Assembly: GCA_020629335.1 (NCBI GenBank)
Contig: JAHDDN010000297.1
Location: forward strand, 1-6,731
Source of the DNA: Chitinophagales bacterium
Lineage (GTDB): Bacteria > Bacteroidota > Bacteroidia > Chitinophagales > UBA2359
Reading direction: 5' to 3'
DNA length: 6,731 nucleotides
In this document: one piece after another, positions 5,286 to 6,731 of the stretch
Layout of the letters: every line of letters begins with the position of its first letter
Position numbering within the stretch: position 1 is the first letter of the stretch
Notes under the pieces: model-generated
Told to the model about the DNA's origin: nothing
Databases searched by the model: none
What the model saw: the letters and a program-made list of their open reading frames with translations, nothing else
Made by a program: the position numbers and the translations under genes

Positions 5286-5840
5286 ATGAAAAATAGAAAC
5301 AAGATATTATTCGCATTTATATTGGTAGCTGCATTATCAAGATTGCTTCCTCACCCACCTAATTTCACCACTATTGGTGCAATGGCCTTATTTGGTGGAG
5401 CCTATTTCATTGATAAAAAGTGGGCCTTATTGGTTCCTATATGCTGTATGTTGTTTACGGATAGTATTTTGCAGGGCATGTATATGACTGGATCGGCAGC
5501 CTTTCCTGGCTTTACTTCTATGATGCCGTATATTTATGTCAGCTTTGCATTGATTGTTGGTTTAGGCTTTATATTAAGAAATAAGCTTAATTTTATCAAT
5601 ACAGCCATAGCCAGCTTGTCAGCCTCCTCTCTGTTCTTCTTAATATCAAATTTTGGTGTTTGGGCTAGTGGTACTTTCTATCCAAAAAACTTAGCAGGTT
5701 TAGGGGAATGCTATATTGCCGCCATTCCATTTTTCCACTATACTATGTTGGGCGATTTGTTCTATGTGGGGATAATGTTTGGGATGTTTGAGTGGATGAA
5801 GAGGCGAAATCCACAACTTTCTTATCAGGGCTTAAAATAA
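5286..5840 (+). CDS. DUF6580 family putative membrane transport protein
   Basis: This 184-residue, highly hydrophobic inner-membrane protein has about five to six helices (roughly 7-21, 28-42, 46-59, 80-97, 105-125, 142-170) and a basic C-terminus (MKRRNPQ). The segment SRLLPHPPNFTTIGAMALFGGAYF (residues 18-41) with a following TD in PICCMLFTDS is what I recognise as the DUF6580 signature. This family resembles the substrate-binding S components of ECF vitamin transporters, but the substrate here is unknown. The start was set at ATG 5286, because the longer frame from 5265 depends on a TTG and adds seven hydrophilic residues. A weak purine stretch (acagag) precedes the ATG. The gene stands alone and ends overlapping the converging response regulator gene by 9 bp. 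Confidence 0.75.
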   Translation: MKNRNKILFAFILVAALSRLLPHPPNFTTIGAMALFGGAYFIDKKWALLVPICCMLFTDSILQGMYMTGSAAFPGFTSMMPYIYVSFALIVGLGFILRNKLNFINTAIASLSASSLFFLISNFGVWASGTFYPKNLAGLGECYIAAIPFFHYTMLGDLFYVGIMFGMFEWMKRRNPQLSYQGLK

Positions 5841-5847
5841 GCTTTTT
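5830..5847 (+). terminator. Weak terminator-like hairpin at the convergent gene ends
   Basis: The sequence gctta (5830-5834) pairs with taagc (5838-5842) around aaa and is followed by five T (5843-5847). The hairpin includes the stop codons of both converging genes. With only five stem pairs, termination would be inefficient. Confidence 0.3.
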
Positions 5848-6557
5848 AATAGGGCCTCTCTTTTACGCACTGCTACAGGAATAAAGATTTCATCTTTCAA
5901 AAATAAACCTCCTCCTTTTTCAAATCGATCAATGAATGTGATATTTACTATATAGGATTGATGAGTTCGAAAGAACTTATCTTCTGGTAATAGTTTTTCA
6001 TATTCTTTAATTGATTTGGAAATGGTAAATTGGCGTTTATCTATTAAATGAAAGGTTGTATATCCACCATCAGATTGACAATAGACTAATTCATCAAAGC
6101 GAATGATTTGGTAACTATCAAATAAACGGAGCACTATTTTCTCTCCTTTTCCTTCTAATTGACTTTTGGCAACTTTAAGCCGCTCAGTCAGTTGATTTTC
6201 GTAAATGGCTACTGCTTTTTTAATTACCTCTTCTAATTCCTCACTATCTACGGGTTTTAACAAATAATCTAAAGCTCCTTGCTTAATTGCTTTTAAGGCA
6301 TACTCCTCATAAGCGGTAATAAATACAACATTAAAGTTTCGCTCACTTAATTGGTTTAAGAAATCAAAACCTGTTCCATCAGGTAAATTAATATCCAATA
6401 GAACCAAGTCGGGTTGACAGCTTTTAGCTAATATCAATGCTTCCGCTATGTTTCCTCCTTCACCAACAATGATCAATTCTTCTTCAATTTCACTGAGTAA
6501 GCTAAGGATTCCTTTTCGTACTACTGGTTCATCATCTATTATAAGCGTTCTAATCAT
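5832..6557 (-). CDS. LytTR-family two-component response regulator
   Basis: This 241-residue cytoplasmic transcription factor is activated by phosphorylation. The receiver domain spans about 2-120, with acidic pocket D8/D9, phospho-acceptor Asp55 in LVLLDINLPDG, Thr81 and Lys101 in LLKPVD. A short helical linker leads to a LytTR DNA-binding domain (about 138-239) with the family signature FFRTHQSYIVN (195-205). The start at 6557 (MIRTLIIDDEP) is the normal receiver N-terminus. A longer frame from 6626 would add 23 residues that overlap the kinase gene. The kinase stop lies 7 nt upstream, so the two form one operon, as is usual for LytS/LytTR pairs. Target genes cannot be told from the sequence. 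The 3' end overlaps the DUF6580 gene by 9 bp in opposite orientation, with no strong terminator on this strand. Confidence 0.92.
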   Translation of the reverse strand: MIRTLIIDDEPVVRKGILSLLSEIEEELIIVGEGGNIAEALILAKSCQPDLVLLDINLPDGTGFDFLNQLSERNFNVVFITAYEEYALKAIKQGALDYLLKPVDSEELEEVIKKAVAIYENQLTERLKVAKSQLEGKGEKIVLRLFDSYQIIRFDELVYCQSDGGYTTFHLIDKRQFTISKSIKEYEKLLPEDKFFRTHQSYIVNITFIDRFEKGGGLFLKDEIFIPVAVRKREALLKSLF

Positions 6558-6564
6558 TTTGATA

Positions 6565-6731
6565 TTATTTATAGGGTAAAAGCATTTTGATAAATGTTCC
6601 TCGATCACCTTGGTCGGATTTATCAACGATATTGAGTGTAATTGGCAAATCCATCTCTTTGCATAAAATACTTAATCTATCCTTAGTGATTTGAGTAGAC
6701 ATTGATTTTTTTTCAGGATTCAATTTATTAA
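6565..6731 (-). CDS. Sensor histidine kinase, LytS-type, C-terminal fragment (cut by window edge)
   Basis: The last 54 residues of a protein entering from the right edge are readable, ending LLPYK and stop TAA at 6565-6567. The sequence KSMSTQITKDRLSILCKE, then ITLNIVDKSD and RGTFIKMLLP, fits the C-terminal end of the ATPase domain of His_kinase/LytS-type sensors in Bacteroidota. These end with a conserved ITxxRL helix, a beta strand and GTxxxxxLP. The catalytic N and G1 boxes and the sensor region lie outside the window. It is the probable phosphodonor of the response regulator that starts 7 nt downstream, in the same operon. Confidence 0.8.
   Translation of the reverse strand, partial: NKLNPEKKSMSTQITKDRLSILCKEMDLPITLNIVDKSDQGDRGTFIKMLLPYK

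Noticed and set aside
6558..6626. Extended response regulator N-terminus
   Set aside because: The extra 23 residues overlap the histidine kinase coding region, and receiver domains normally begin at MIRTLIIDDE.

Overview
The window reads as Bacteroidota DNA, possibly from a Saprospiraceae-like lineage. The base composition is AT-rich and Shine-Dalgarno sites are weak or absent. It carries a LytS/LytTR-type two-component pair, a DUF6580 membrane protein and an exosortase with a matching (V/I)PT-x-SEWG sorting tail. The lineage guess rests on gene content and remembered family resemblance only.

Layout from left to right. Positions 1-148 are a GC-rich, hairpin-rich intergenic element that contrasts sharply with its surroundings. 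Positions 292-3547 form a protein-sorting locus. It holds a 641-residue secreted, Cys-rich protein ending in a VPTMSEWG sorting motif, a 200-residue XrtH-like exosortase with an intact Cys/Arg/His triad, and a 215-residue four-helix membrane protein whose start overlaps the exosortase stop. Two tandem hairpins lie between substrate and exosortase, and a strong terminator closes the locus at 3592-3623. A lipoprotein-type methionine-R-sulfoxide reductase (MsrB) follows at 3735-4232.

Positions 4233-5285 are about 1.05 kb with no credible protein gene, but the stretch is structured. It has two hairpins with U-tracts on the minus strand, each beside a copy of the same 12-bp box. Next come three consensus DnaA boxes within 59 bp, a very AT-rich stretch with overlapping palindromes, and a fourth DnaA box. 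This is a good candidate for a replication origin, possibly with a small minus-strand RNA beside it.

The right end holds a DUF6580 membrane protein (+) that converges on and overlaps by 9 bp a LytTR response regulator (-). The regulator's partner histidine kinase lies immediately upstream of it and is cut by the window edge.

Functionally, the exosortase should act at the inner membrane on the substrate's C-terminal tripartite tail, and the third gene is probably its accessory protein. The substrate tail is unusual because it continues for about 80 residues with two more predicted membrane helices. The two-component pair, MsrB and the DUF6580 protein show no evident functional link to the sorting locus.
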